Part shown: piece after piece, positions 7,329-18,399 of the stretch
How positions within the stretch are numbered: position 1 is the first letter of the stretch
Layout of the letters: every line of letters begins with the position of its first letter
NCBI GenBank assembly: GCA_902776375.1
Contig: CACYPV010000005.1
Location: forward strand, 1 to 64,000
Origin: an uncultured Ruminococcus sp.
GTDB lineage: Bacteria; Bacillota; Clostridia; Oscillospirales; Acutalibacteraceae
Length of the DNA stretch: 64,000 bases
Direction: 5' to 3'
Made by a program: the position numbers and the translations under genes
The notes under the pieces: generated by a model
Databases searched by the model: none
What the model was told of the DNA's origin: nothing
Seen by the model: only the letters and a program-made list of their open reading frames with translations

Positions 7329-8501
7329 ATGTCTGTTACGATCAACAAGCCTATTTCAAATCTGAAAGAGTTATTTCTCGCAATCTGTCTGCTGTCCGGG
7401 GAGATTTCACAAGAAACCATTCGCAAGATGAAAGAGGACTACGGCGAGACCGCGATAAAGAATAACGTAATACAGTCGCTGAAAATCGGCGGTTATATCA
7501 AGAGGTATAAACGAAAAGACGTCGGTTACGGGTATCAGCTTACGCCAAAAGGGGTGGAGTACATGAAAACTAAACTCCCGGACCGTTATGATTACAACTG
7601 CTATTCCGACAGCAAGGCGCGCAAATACGACGATAATGTGCGCTTTCGCAACTTGACTTCATCATACATCCTCTATTATTTGGCACGCTCGGGCGTCGAC
7701 TTAACAAATCATGAGGACGATATGCGCAGCATATTTAGCTTTCAGACAGTTGAAGTCGAGAAACCCTTCTTTGTGACAGTCAAGCAAATGCGAAGGCTGC
7801 ATTTGAGATTCAGGATGATATACGGTTACCGTGTTTACGGATGGATCATAACGCGAGACGCATTTTGGGCTGTTTACCTCCATGATAGCGAACATCCTAT
7901 TTGTTTGGGCCGCGAAGAAAGTTTTCACGTCGCTATGGGAGCTTTGCGGGAACACATGCCGCCGCCATATTCGGCAAATCAGAATTACCGGTTTCTATTT
8001 CTATACAGAAACGAATCGGAATATATAAAGTCTTTCAACGGATATAAAGGATACGACACAAAAAACAAATTCACTGCGAGTATGTATCAGGAGTACCGCC
8101 TGAAGAAATCTGCCGCGTGTATAATGTCAAAAAGCTGCAACGAGCTTTTGAGTATTCTCGACGATGATGTTGTTGATAGGATAAATCAAGTATTTTTTGA
8201 TGAGTATGAATTGACCCACGCGCCGATGGACAGAGATTGCCGTTGGTTCAGTTATCTATATGAAGATACTTATCGAACGGCAATTTGTCCGGATCTCAGT
8301 CCAACGACCATTGTTGAAGCCTTATTGATATGCCGCCCCTTTTCGCAGGATGAAGTTGTGCTGTTGTGCTTTGACGATTCATTCGAGTTGTTGCAGACAT
8401 TTTTCAGGCGGCGACGTCTTGAGGATAGGATACATCTTGCATGGCTGTCACGAAAGGATGTGATGCAGTACATATGCGAATATGAATCACAAACTGAATA
8501 A
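7329..8501 (+). CDS. Winged-helix protein of unknown function, mobile-element type
   Basis: The 390-residue protein starts after GAAAGGAG. Residues 10-80 look like a winged helix: helices through QETIRKMKED and AIKNNVIQSLKIGGYI, then a wing ending YQLTPKGVEYM. After that comes a basic segment (KARKYDDNVRFRNLTSSYIL), and a long C-terminal part without motifs I know. No membrane segments or signal peptide. From memory, proteins with a similar winged-helix start followed by an Arg-rich helix occur in mobilisable and conjugative elements of Clostridia; the match is general and I do not name a family. It is preceded by a strong promoter and two structured RNA elements and flanked by mobile relics. 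Confidence 0.65.
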   Translation: MSVTINKPISNLKELFLAICLLSGEISQETIRKMKEDYGETAIKNNVIQSLKIGGYIKRYKRKDVGYGYQLTPKGVEYMKTKLPDRYDYNCYSDSKARKYDDNVRFRNLTSSYILYYLARSGVDLTNHEDDMRSIFSFQTVEVEKPFFVTVKQMRRLHLRFRMIYGYRVYGWIITRDAFWAVYLHDSEHPICLGREESFHVAMGALREHMPPPYSANQNYRFLFLYRNESEYIKSFNGYKGYDTKNKFTASMYQEYRLKKSAACIMSKSCNELLSILDDDVVDRINQVFFDEYELTHAPMDRDCRWFSYLYEDTYRTAICPDLSPTTIVEALLICRPFSQDEVVLLCFDDSFELLQTFFRRRRLEDRIHLAWLSRKDVMQYICEYESQTE

Positions 8502-8546
8502 GCTTGTTTTATACAAGTGTATAGTAAGGAGGTATCGGCTAGAAAC

Positions 8547-8599
8547 GATACCAAACCGGTATCTGTGGCGGATGCTCCTTTACTTCATTTGTCGCTTAT
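8547..8599 (+). mobile_element. Orphan IS66 left-end relic
   Basis: This stretch is the reverse complement of the left end of the IS66 copy at 3324, with some changes: CCAAACCGG, CTGTGGCGGATG, CTTTACTTCATTTGTCGCTTAT. Only about 53 bp remain, with no transposase. It is in inverted orientation to the full copy 5 kb away, so the pair could recombine to invert the DNA between, or it marks an element that left by deletion. Confidence 0.75.
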
Positions 8600-8602
8600 T
8601 TT

Positions 8603-9367
8603 TTATCTCTTTTTATAAAGCACAAGCTCGGGGTTTTTGCCCTCTGCTTCATAAGTGCAAACTAATATAAAATCCATATTCGCCAACACTCCGAAGCAGC
8701 GGTCTCCGCCGAATTTGGATTCAAGCTGATTGCCGAGGTAGGTCGTGTTGTCGTCCAGGAATTTCGCGCTTACGCCGCTCGGCAGGGGATAGGCGAGATT
8801 CACATAGCTGCCGACGAGGGCGTTCAGTTTTTCGACTTTTGGCATGCCCTCGATATTAAGAGCGTTTAATTCAGCTATCAGCTGCTTTTTGAACGCCTCG
8901 AATTCTCCGTTGTCGCTCAGTTCCTCGTAGCGCTTCCAGTAATCAAGCTGCGGAAGCTTTTGCTTCATGTAAGCGCGCGCCTGCTCTTCGGTGAAGCCCT
9001 CCTTTGCCATGTGCGGGATGCACACGTCGATCAGCTCGTCCATATCGCTGTAGGTGTACTGACCGTCGGCGTAGCACCATTTGCAGTAGTCCTCGTTCAG
9101 CGCTCCGCCTTTGTCCGTGCCGATGATCGTATCATCCAGCGGCATTCCGCAGCACTGGCAGAAAAGCTGTCGCGGAGAACCTAGCAGAGTGTTGATCGAA
9201 ACATTGAAAACCTGTGAAAGCAGCTTGAGCGTATCGGTATTCGGTACAGTGTCGCCGTTCTCCCAGCGCGATACCGCCTGTCGGGTCACAAAGACCTTTT
9301 CCGCAAGCTCGTCTTGCGACAGACCGTTCTTTGTTCTTAATTCATATATAACGTCTTTTGTGTTCAT
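8603..9367 (-). CDS. XRE-type HTH regulator with zinc ribbon
   Basis: The protein has 254 residues. Residues 1-60 are a classical XRE helix-turn-helix (LRTKNGLSQDELAEKVFVTR, then QAVSRWENG). Next comes a zinc ribbon with CQCCG and CKWC pairs, as in the putative zinc-ribbon domain often fused to such HTH regulators in Clostridia. The C-terminal 130 residues form a mixed alpha/beta domain without a name I know. It is a likely DNA-binding transcription regulator that may sense a ligand or metal through the C-terminal part. It is transcribed alone, downstream of the V-ATPase operon terminator. Confidence 0.8.
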   Translation of the reverse strand: MNTKDVIYELRTKNGLSQDELAEKVFVTRQAVSRWENGDTVPNTDTLKLLSQVFNVSINTLLGSPRQLFCQCCGMPLDDTIIGTDKGGALNEDYCKWCYADGQYTYSDMDELIDVCIPHMAKEGFTEEQARAYMKQKLPQLDYWKRYEELSDNGEFEAFKKQLIAELNALNIEGMPKVEKLNALVGSYVNLAYPLPSGVSAKFLDDNTTYLGNQLESKFGGDRCFGVLANMDFILVCTYEAEGKNPELVLYKKR

Positions 9368-9437
9368 AAAAACACCTCCCTGTAATCAATTCTAATACAA
9401 AACAGTGAGAATTACAAGCAACACGCTGTTGCTCTTA

Positions 9438-9477
9438 GAAAAAAGCTAAAGGCAGTCTCAATGCGAGGCTGCCTTTT
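9438..9477 (-). terminator. Terminator of the V-ATPase operon
   Basis: AAAGGCAG/CTGCCTTT arms with a short loop, followed on the minus strand by AGCTTTTTT, lie 24 bp past the last V-ATPase gene. Confidence 0.7.
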
Positions 9478-9500
9478 ACACTTTTAATGCTAATATAGAA

Positions 9501-10163
9501 TTATTGTGCGCGTTCCGAGTAGCCATGCGCCTTGTCGAGCAGCATATCCTTGACCTTCATCAGCCTTGTGCGGCTGCTGCGGTCGTTCTCCTCGAGCTTC
9601 ATGGAGATGTACTTTATAGTTTCCTGATAGCGCGGGATCATGACGTGCTCGAGCGAGTTTACACGGCGGCGGGTCTTTTCGATCTCCGCCGACATAAGCT
9701 CGCAGCTCTTCTCGTACTGGGCAAGCAGGATGAGATCGGGCAGGACCTTTTCGAGCGACATTACCGCGTCGTCCAGCTCGAAGGAGGTGAACGCAAAGCC
9801 GTAGGGGAAGATATCCCCCTTGTCGGCGGTGCGGTTTTCGCTCTCGAACTGCGGGATCTCAACGCTCATCACGTTCTTGGAACCGATCTCCAGATTGACC
9901 TGCTGCTTCGGTGAGAGCAGTGCGCCGTCGAGCGCTTGCTTGCTCATTACTGCCGAGGCGTTCACAAAGTGGGCGTTGCAGTTTTCAAGCTCGCGCTCCA
10001 CCTTGTCGCGCAGGTCGCGCGTTTGACGCACCAGATCAAGGAACTGCCGCATCAGCTCGTCGCGCTTATCCTTTAACATTTTGTGTCCCCTCACGGCGGT
10101 CACAAGCTGCTTTTTCAGCTTGGTGAGCTGCATACGCGTGGGGTTTACATTCATTACTGCCAT
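9501..10163 (-). CDS. atpD: V-type ATPase subunit D
   Basis: The 220-residue protein begins MAVMNVNPTRMQLTKLKKQL, the hallmark of the V/A-ATPase D subunit, and is two long helices with a short globular middle, as expected for the central rotor stalk. Subunit D turns inside the A3B3 head and couples ATP hydrolysis to the membrane rotor. It is the last gene of the nine-gene operon, 37 bp after atpB. Length and heptad pattern are normal. The name follows the archaeal/bacterial V-type scheme, not the F-type delta subunit. Confidence 0.95.
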   Translation of the reverse strand: MAVMNVNPTRMQLTKLKKQLVTAVRGHKMLKDKRDELMRQFLDLVRQTRDLRDKVERELENCNAHFVNASAVMSKQALDGALLSPKQQVNLEIGSKNVMSVEIPQFESENRTADKGDIFPYGFAFTSFELDDAVMSLEKVLPDLILLAQYEKSCELMSAEIEKTRRRVNSLEHVMIPRYQETIKYISMKLEENDRSSRTRLMKVKDMLLDKAHGYSERAQ

Positions 10164-10200
10164 ATATTATACCTCAAACATGATTTCTTCGAAATCATTA

Positions 10201-11571
10201 TCATCCCGGATAATACTCATCCAGCATATCGTCCTTGATACGTTTCAGCTCGCTTCTCGGCAGGATAGCCAGCAGCTTCCAGCCGATATTGAGGGTCTCC
10301 TCTATCGAGCGGTTGGCGTTGTAGCCCTGAGAAACGTATTCCTTCTCGAACGCTTCGGCAAATTCGGCGTACTTCTTATCCATATCGGTCAGCGCCGCCT
10401 CGCCCAGAATAACCATGAGCTCGCGGGCGTCCTTGCCTCGCGCGTAAGCGGCGAAGAGCTGGTTCATCGTAGCCGCGTGATCCTCTCTTGTTCTGCCGGG
10501 TCCGATACCCTTGTCTTTAAGACGTGAAAGCGAGGGGAGAACGTCGATAGGCGGCGTTACGCCCTTGCGGTACAGCTCACGGCTGAGGATGATCTGACCC
10601 TCGGTGATGTAGCCTGTAAGGTCGGGGATCGGGTGGGTCTTGTCGTCCTCGGGCATGGTGAGGATCGGGATAAGCGTGATAGAGCCTTCCTTGCCGCGCA
10701 GTCTGCCCGCTCTCTCATAGAGGGTCGCAAGGTCGGTGTACATGTAGCCGGGATATCCGCGTCTGCCGGGGACTTCCTTACGCGCGGCGGAGACCTCGCG
10801 CAGCGCGTCGGCGTAGTTGGTGATGTCGGTCATGATTACGAGCACGTGCATACCCAGGTCGAACGCCAGATACTCAGCGGCGGTCAGCGCCATTTTCGGG
10901 GTAGCGATACGCTCGATAGCGGGGTCGTTCGCAAGGTTTACGAACATTACGGTACGGTCGATAGCGCCCGTTTCTCTGAAGGACTGCACGAAGTACTCGG
11001 ACTCCTCAAAGGTGATACCCATTGCGGCGAATACAACGGCGAATTGCTCGTCCTTGCCGCGTACTGTTGCCTGACGCGCGATCTGCGCGGCGAGCTGAGC
11101 GTGGGGAAGACCGGAGGCAGAGAAGATAGGAAGCTTCTGACCTCTTACCAGCGTGTTCAGACCGTCGATAGCGGAAACGCCCGTCTGGATGAATTCCTGC
11201 GGATAGTTGCGCGCGGCGGGGTTCATCGGCGTGCCGTTGACGTCCATGCGCTTTTCGGGGATCAGCGCGGGGCCGTCGTCGATCGGGTTGCCCAGACCGT
11301 CAAATACGCGCGAAAGCATGTCGGGTGATACGGGGAGCTCCATCGAGCGACCCAGAAAACGGACTTTTGAGCCCGCAAGGTTGATGCCCGCGGCGGATTC
11401 AAAAAGCTGTACCAGCGCGTTGGTGCCGTCGACCTCGAGCACCTTACAGCGGCGGGTCTCGCCGTTCGGGAGCTCGATCTCGCCGAGCTCGTCATACTTG
11501 ACGTCCTCAACGTCGCTGATCATCATAAGAGGACCTGCTACCTCTCGAATTGTACGGTATTCCTTTGGCAT
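10201..11571 (-). CDS. atpB: V-type ATPase subunit B
   Basis: The 456-residue protein is the non-catalytic nucleotide-site subunit of the A3B3 head. The usual Walker A loop is replaced by [17 protein letters not shown], as in other B subunits. The [17 protein letters not shown] region is family-typical. The start codon overlaps the atpA stop by 1 nt, so translation is probably coupled. B supplies the arginine finger to the catalytic site in A. Confidence 0.96.
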   Translation of the reverse strand: MPKEYRTIREVAGPLMMISDVEDVKYDELGEIELPNGETRRCKVLEVDGTNALVQLFESAAGINLAGSKVRFLGRSMELPVSPDMLSRVFDGLGNPIDDGPALIPEKRMDVNGTPMNPAARNYPQEFIQTGVSAIDGLNTLVRGQKLPIFSASGLPHAQLAAQIARQATVRGKDEQFAVVFAAMGITFEESEYFVQSFRETGAIDRTVMFVNLANDPAIERIATPKMALTAAEYLAFDLGMHVLVIMTDITNYADALREVSAARKEVPGRRGYPGYMYTDLATLYERAGRLRGKEGSITLIPILTMPEDDKTHPIPDLTGYITEGQIILSRELYRKGVTPPIDVLPSLSRLKDKGIGPGRTREDHAATMNQLFAAYARGKDARELMVILGEAALTDMDKKYAEFAEAFEKEYVSQGYNANRSIEETLNIGWKLLAILPRSELKRIKDDMLDEYYPG

Positions 11572-13346
11572 CAGTCATCACTCCTTTTCAGTACGTCGTT
11601 GATCTCAGCGTCAAGCTGTGATTGGATGGAATCGAACTCAGCCTGAACCTTGTCCTCAGGCTCGTATTTAAAGCGTCCTATGCGCTCGCGCACGGGAATG
11701 TTAACAAGCATTTCGATGTTTGCACCCTGCGAAAGCGCCTCGCGCGCCTTGTCGTAGTAGCTCAGGATAGCGCGCATCATAAGCACCTGCTTGGGCAGGG
11801 ATGTGTATGTATCCGTCGGGTCAAAGGCGTTCTGATGCAGGAAGTCCTCTCTTACGGAGCGTGCGCTCTCGAGCTTCAGTCTGTCGGGAGCGGACAGCGC
11901 GTCCATACCGACGAGGTTTACTATCTCCTGCAGCTCGCTTTCATCCTGAAGCAGAGCCATGATCCTGCCGCGAAGCTGCATAAAGTCAGGCGCGGCGTTC
12001 TCTGCGAACCACTTTTCAAGCTGATCGGTGTAGAGCGAATAAGATGTAAGCCAGTTGATGGCGGGGAAGTGGCGCTTGTACGCGAGGTTGGAGTCAAGAC
12101 CCCAGAATACCTTTACGATTCTCAGCGTAGCCTGAGAAACAGGCTCGGAGATGTCGCCGCCCGGAGGCGATACAGCGCCGATAACCGACAGCGCGCCCTC
12201 GGTGTCCTCGGTGCCGTTTACGATAACGCGGCCGGCTCTTTCATAGAACTGCGCCAGACGGCTGCCCAGATATGCGGGATAGCCTTCTTCACCGGGCATT
12301 TCTTCAAGACGGCCGGACATTTCACGCAGAGCCTCAGCCCAACGTGATGTTGAGTCAGCCATCAGCGCAACGGTGTAGCCCATATCGCGGAAATACTCGG
12401 CGATAGTGATACCGGTGTAGATCGAAGCCTCACGCGCCGCAACGGGCATGTCGGAGGTGTTCGCGATAAGCACGGTACGCTCCATAAGCGAGTTGCCTGT
12501 GCGCGGGTCTTTCAGCTCGGGGAACTCGTTGAGAACGTCGGTCATCTCGTTGCCGCGCTCGCCGCAGCCGATATAAACGATGATATCAGCCGCAGCCCAT
12601 TTAGCGAGCTGATGCTGAACAACGGTTTTGCCCGAACCGAAGGGGCCCGGAACAGCCGCAACGCCGCCCTTTGCAAGGGGGAAGAGGGTGTCGATGGGGC
12701 GCTGACCCGTGGTGAGCAGAATGTCCGGGGACAGCTTCTTTTTGTAAGGTCTGCCTACGCGGACAGGCCAGGTGGTGAACATTTTAACATCGACGTCGCC
12801 GCTTTCGGTCTTGATGACAGCCACAACGTCGTCAATGGTGAATTCGCCTGAGGCGATCTTTTCCACGGTGCCCTCGACCTTGTTGGGTACCATGATCTTG
12901 TGCAGCACGGCGGCGGTCTCCTGAACTGTACCTAAAACGTCGCCCGCCTTGACCTTGTCGCCGACCTTCGCCACAGCCTCAAATTTCCAAACCTTGGTAT
13001 GGTTGAGCGAGGGCACGTCAACGCCTCTTTTGAGGTTTGTGCCCGCGACCTTCATGATCTCATCGAGGGGGCGCTGGATACCGTCGTAGATAGCGCCGAT
13101 AAGTCCGGGGCCGAGCTCAACGGAAAGGGGAGCGCCTGTGCTGTCGACCTTCTCGCCGGGGCCGAGACCCGAGGTCTCTTCGTAAACCTGTATCGACGCG
13201 CGGTCGCCGTGCATTTCGATGATCTCACCGATCAGACGCTGCGAGCTTACGCGCACAACGTCATACATATTTGCTTCGCGCATGCCCTCGGCGATTACCA
13301 GAGGACCCGCGACTTTTGTTATAATTCCTGATTTCAAACTATACAC
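11571..13346 (-). CDS. atpA: V-type ATPase catalytic subunit A
   Basis: The 591-residue protein carries the Walker A motif GPFGSGKT at residues 234-241, the non-homologous bulge region (about 115-200) that separates V-type A from F-type beta subunits, and [17 protein letters not shown] further on. It hydrolyses or makes ATP in the cytoplasmic head. It lies between atpF and atpB, with almost no gaps, in the normal archaeal-type order. Nothing is missing from the catalytic motifs. Confidence 0.97.
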   Translation of the reverse strand: MYSLKSGIITKVAGPLVIAEGMREANMYDVVRVSSQRLIGEIIEMHGDRASIQVYEETSGLGPGEKVDSTGAPLSVELGPGLIGAIYDGIQRPLDEIMKVAGTNLKRGVDVPSLNHTKVWKFEAVAKVGDKVKAGDVLGTVQETAAVLHKIMVPNKVEGTVEKIASGEFTIDDVVAVIKTESGDVDVKMFTTWPVRVGRPYKKKLSPDILLTTGQRPIDTLFPLAKGGVAAVPGPFGSGKTVVQHQLAKWAAADIIVYIGCGERGNEMTDVLNEFPELKDPRTGNSLMERTVLIANTSDMPVAAREASIYTGITIAEYFRDMGYTVALMADSTSRWAEALREMSGRLEEMPGEEGYPAYLGSRLAQFYERAGRVIVNGTEDTEGALSVIGAVSPPGGDISEPVSQATLRIVKVFWGLDSNLAYKRHFPAINWLTSYSLYTDQLEKWFAENAAPDFMQLRGRIMALLQDESELQEIVNLVGMDALSAPDRLKLESARSVREDFLHQNAFDPTDTYTSLPKQVLMMRAILSYYDKAREALSQGANIEMLVNIPVRERIGRFKYEPEDKVQAEFDSIQSQLDAEINDVLKRSDD

Positions 13347-13347
13347 C

Positions 13348-13671
13348 TCAATCGTTGAAGATTATGTCAGAGCCGACAGCCTTTTCCACAAAGGAGGAAA
13401 GGCGCTTTACGCCTGTGCCCTGATTGCCCGTCACGCCCGGGATGGGGATAATGGCGGGGGTCAGCCGCTCCTCGTAACGCGTGCGCACCTTGTCCGAAGC
13501 GTGATAAACGGTTTCGGTAAGATAAATCACAGCGTAACGGTCGCTGTCCGCCACACGCCGCAGCAGCGCGGAGGCTTCGGCTGTATCCTCACAGGGATAA
13601 ATATCGAGTCCCACAGCGGAAAAGCCTTTTATGCTTTCGCCGTCGCCTATGACGGCAATGTTTTTAGCCAT
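13348..13671 (-). CDS. atpF: V-type ATPase subunit F
   Basis: A small protein of 107 residues ([20 protein letters not shown]), with the Rossmann-like fold start and the closing [10 protein letters not shown] helix typical of V/A-ATPase subunit F, which binds D in the central stalk. I chose the ATG at 13671; a GTG at 13680 is in frame. The start overlaps the end of atpC, indicating coupled translation. Known as NtpG in the Enterococcus naming. Confidence 0.9.
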   Translation of the reverse strand: MAKNIAVIGDGESIKGFSAVGLDIYPCEDTAEASALLRRVADSDRYAVIYLTETVYHASDKVRTRYEERLTPAIIPIPGVTGNQGTGVKRLSSFVEKAVGSDIIFND

Positions 13672-14638
13672 AGATCTCACGCAGCCTTTCCCTGATTATG
13701 TCTGTATCTGTCGCGGTGTTTATGCCGCTTGATATGATGTGAAGCACCTTTTTCTGCGCTTCCTCGCCGAGGTAGTACCCGAGCATGGGCTCGGCGCCCT
13801 CGCTTGCGCGCTTGCAGCTTTCCTTTGCCATGATTATCAGCTTGTCGTCAACAAACTTCTCAAAGGCGGAGGGGGATTTTTTGTACTCCTCTATAGCCTG
13901 TTTGCAGCCGAAGTCGCTGGTTTTCGATAGCGTATCGAGCAGCGCGTCGCTGCCCTTTACCGCGGCGGCAATTATTTTGTCGCGGTCAAAGCCTTCAAAA
14001 GCGACCATAGCGGTTTTCAGGTAGCGCTTGTCTGCGCCTGTGCGCGCGGCTCTGATAGCGATCTTTATATTGTTGTAGAACACCTGCGCCTTGAAGTAAT
14101 CCTTCAAAAACGCCGAGCGAATATCGCCGCTCAGTCGCAGCATTTCCTTCATTACCGCCTTGTCAAGCACCGCGTCGCTCGCCTTTGCGTCGCCGCTGTG
14201 CGCCAGCAGCTCGTAAGCCTTTTCGGCGGCGGGAGCCAGCCATTCGGGAAGCTTCTGCATGTTGCGGTGCTCCACCGCGTAAATGATGTCCTTGTGCTCA
14301 ACGGTGCAGGGGGAGAGCATCAGCGCTTTATAGTAATCTCTCGCGGACATTATGCCCTTTAGCGTCACCTTGAAGTTGTGCACGTCGTTCTGGATCAGGA
14401 ACGGCGTGAAAACCGCGAAGTCCGGCGCAATGCTCTTTAGGTATGCCCACACTTTCTCCATGTGATCGTCCACGATCGCGTCAAAGCTGTTTCCGCTGCC
14501 GTAGCCCTTGTCTTTAAGGGTCTGACACAGGTCGGCTGAGCTTTTGCTGCCCAATAGCTGCTCGACGTCGGTCTTTGTGAACAGCGCGTTTTCTCTGGCG
14601 CGCACGGAGCCTATGGAATATTCATATGATAAAGCCAT
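13664..14638 (-). CDS. atpC: V-type ATPase subunit C
   Basis: The 324-residue, mostly helical protein (MALSYEYSIGSVRARENALF) is the C/d-type subunit that links the central stalk to the membrane ring of K subunits. The three-fold helical repeat with YFKAQVFYNNIKIAIRAAR is family-typical. It follows atpE by 9 bp and overlaps atpF. Size is normal. Confidence 0.92.
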   Translation of the reverse strand: MALSYEYSIGSVRARENALFTKTDVEQLLGSKSSADLCQTLKDKGYGSGNSFDAIVDDHMEKVWAYLKSIAPDFAVFTPFLIQNDVHNFKVTLKGIMSARDYYKALMLSPCTVEHKDIIYAVEHRNMQKLPEWLAPAAEKAYELLAHSGDAKASDAVLDKAVMKEMLRLSGDIRSAFLKDYFKAQVFYNNIKIAIRAARTGADKRYLKTAMVAFEGFDRDKIIAAAVKGSDALLDTLSKTSDFGCKQAIEEYKKSPSAFEKFVDDKLIIMAKESCKRASEGAEPMLGYYLGEEAQKKVLHIISSGINTATDTDIIRERLREIYG

Positions 14639-14647
14639 AAATCCCCC

Positions 14648-15229
14648 TTACTGCGCGAAAAGATCCTTGTTGATCAAATCCTCTATCTCGTCGCGCTTTG
14701 AGCTGATGATGGCGGAAAACTCCATGTTCTCCTCCACATCACCGCTCTTGAGGATGAAGCCGCCGCTTATCTTTGCGGGGATATCGCTTACGGTGGCGTC
14801 TAGCCCTGCCGCCGCAAGGCGTTTTTCAAAGTTTTCGGGCTTGCGGCCCAAGTCTTTTTGATTGAGGAAAACCACTCCGCTTTTGCCCTTTAACTGGGCG
14901 GCGAGGCGGTAGAGCGCCTCAAAATATTCACAGTCGTCGAGTCCGAGCAGATAGCTCTCAAGCGCGGCGACGGTTTTGTCTATTTCCATTCTGCGTCTTT
15001 TAAGCAGAGCGTTGCGGGTCTCAAGCTGCGCGCGGCTTTGTGAAGAGGTCTGTATCTGCCTGCGCTTTGCCGCCGCTTTTTCGGCGACAGCCGCGGCTTC
15101 CTTGTCAGCCTTTAGCTGAGCCTCGGCTATGATACGGTCGCTCTCGCTGCGCGCCTGCTCCTCGATAGCTCTGACGCTTGCGTCGCAGTCTGATTTGATC
15201 CGGCTTAAAATAAGGTCGCTTCCGTTCAT
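14648..15229 (-). CDS. atpE: V-type ATPase subunit E
   Basis: The 193-residue protein has a long N-terminal coiled coil rich in Ala, Glu and Lys (IAEAQLKADKEAAAVAEKAA) and a compact C-terminal domain, as in subunit E of the peripheral stalk. E pairs with the H/G-type subunit encoded by the first gene of this operon and holds the head still while the rotor turns. Located between the K and C genes as usual. Confidence 0.9.
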   Translation of the reverse strand: MNGSDLILSRIKSDCDASVRAIEEQARSESDRIIAEAQLKADKEAAAVAEKAAAKRRQIQTSSQSRAQLETRNALLKRRRMEIDKTVAALESYLLGLDDCEYFEALYRLAAQLKGKSGVVFLNQKDLGRKPENFEKRLAAAGLDATVSDIPAKISGGFILKSGDVEENMEFSAIISSKRDEIEDLINKDLFAQ

Positions 15230-15269
15230 TCAGACTCACCTTCCTTTCGTAGTAATTGGTTTTGGTTTA

Positions 15270-17764
<2,495 letters not shown>

Positions 17765-17798
17765 TCAGCTTCACCTCTCTTTGGCAATTATGATTAAC

Positions 17799-18110
17799 TT
17801 ACTGCAATAATGCCTCCGCCGCTTTTTTTACTACAGCGGGGCGGTTCTTTTCGGCGGTCGCGGAAATAGTGTCGCAGTCCGCCTGCGCGTCGGAATTTGC
17901 CTTTTCAAGCAGCTTTTCGCTTTCCGCTTTAGCCGCTGCTAGCTCCGCCTCGGCTTCGGCTTCCGCCTTTGCCACTCGGGCTGTTACAAGCTCCTCAGCT
18001 TTCTTTTTTGCGTCGGCTATCGTCTGATTCGACTGCGCCTTCGCCTCGCTTTCACGTCTGCCAAAATCCTCTTCGGCGGCGTAAATAGCGTCCAACATAT
18101 CCTTAGCCAT
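17799..18110 (-). CDS. V-type ATPase peripheral stalk subunit (H/G type)
   Basis: From the ATG at 18110 the protein has 103 residues. AAAGGAGAG lies 5-7 nt before this ATG, so I prefer it to an in-frame codon 21 nt upstream. The whole chain is a charged coiled coil (KAEAEAEAELAAAKAESEKL), as in the AhaH/NtpF subunit that pairs with E in the peripheral stalk. It is the first gene of the operon, as in many archaeal-type clusters. The family diverges fast, so position and form carry the assignment. Confidence 0.8.
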   Translation of the reverse strand: MAKDMLDAIYAAEEDFGRRESEAKAQSNQTIADAKKKAEELVTARVAKAEAEAEAELAAAKAESEKLLEKANSDAQADCDTISATAEKNRPAVVKKAAEALLQ

Positions 18111-18167
18111 ATTCTCTCCTTTCGTGAACAAAAGAGTTAAGGCGGCAAATCGCCCTAATTAACCTAT

Positions 18168-18196
18168 ATAATAACACATTTCCGCTAGAATTTCAA
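18168..18196 (-). promoter_or_regulatory. Promoter of the V-ATPase operon
   Basis: On the minus strand TTGAAA (18196-18191) and TATTAT (18173-18168) are 17 bp apart, about 55 bp before the first gene. Confidence 0.65.
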
Positions 18197-18340
18197 TAAA
18201 AAAATCCCTGTTCATATAGACATTTTTACGGATTTGTTTCGTTTTTGCGCTAAAAGACAAATCTGTACGCATTTTAATGCAAAACAAAAAACCTTCCGGA
18301 AAATATTGAGCCGCGCGGCGCTTCAATAGAAATGGGTGTA

Positions 18341-18369
18341 TTGATATTTAAAAATTTTTGTGATAAAAT
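18341..18369 (+). promoter_or_regulatory. uvrA promoter
   Basis: TTGATA (18341-18346) and TAAAAT (18364-18369) have a 17-bp spacer and lie just before uvrA. I see no Firmicute LexA box (CGAAC-N4-GTTCG) overlapping it. Confidence 0.7.
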
Positions 18370-18399
18370 ATACTTAAAATAATTATGAGGAAGATTGCT

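Noticed and set aside
18240..18399. LexA/SOS box ahead of uvrA
   Set aside because: No CGAAC-N4-GTTCG-like site could be found in the promoter region.
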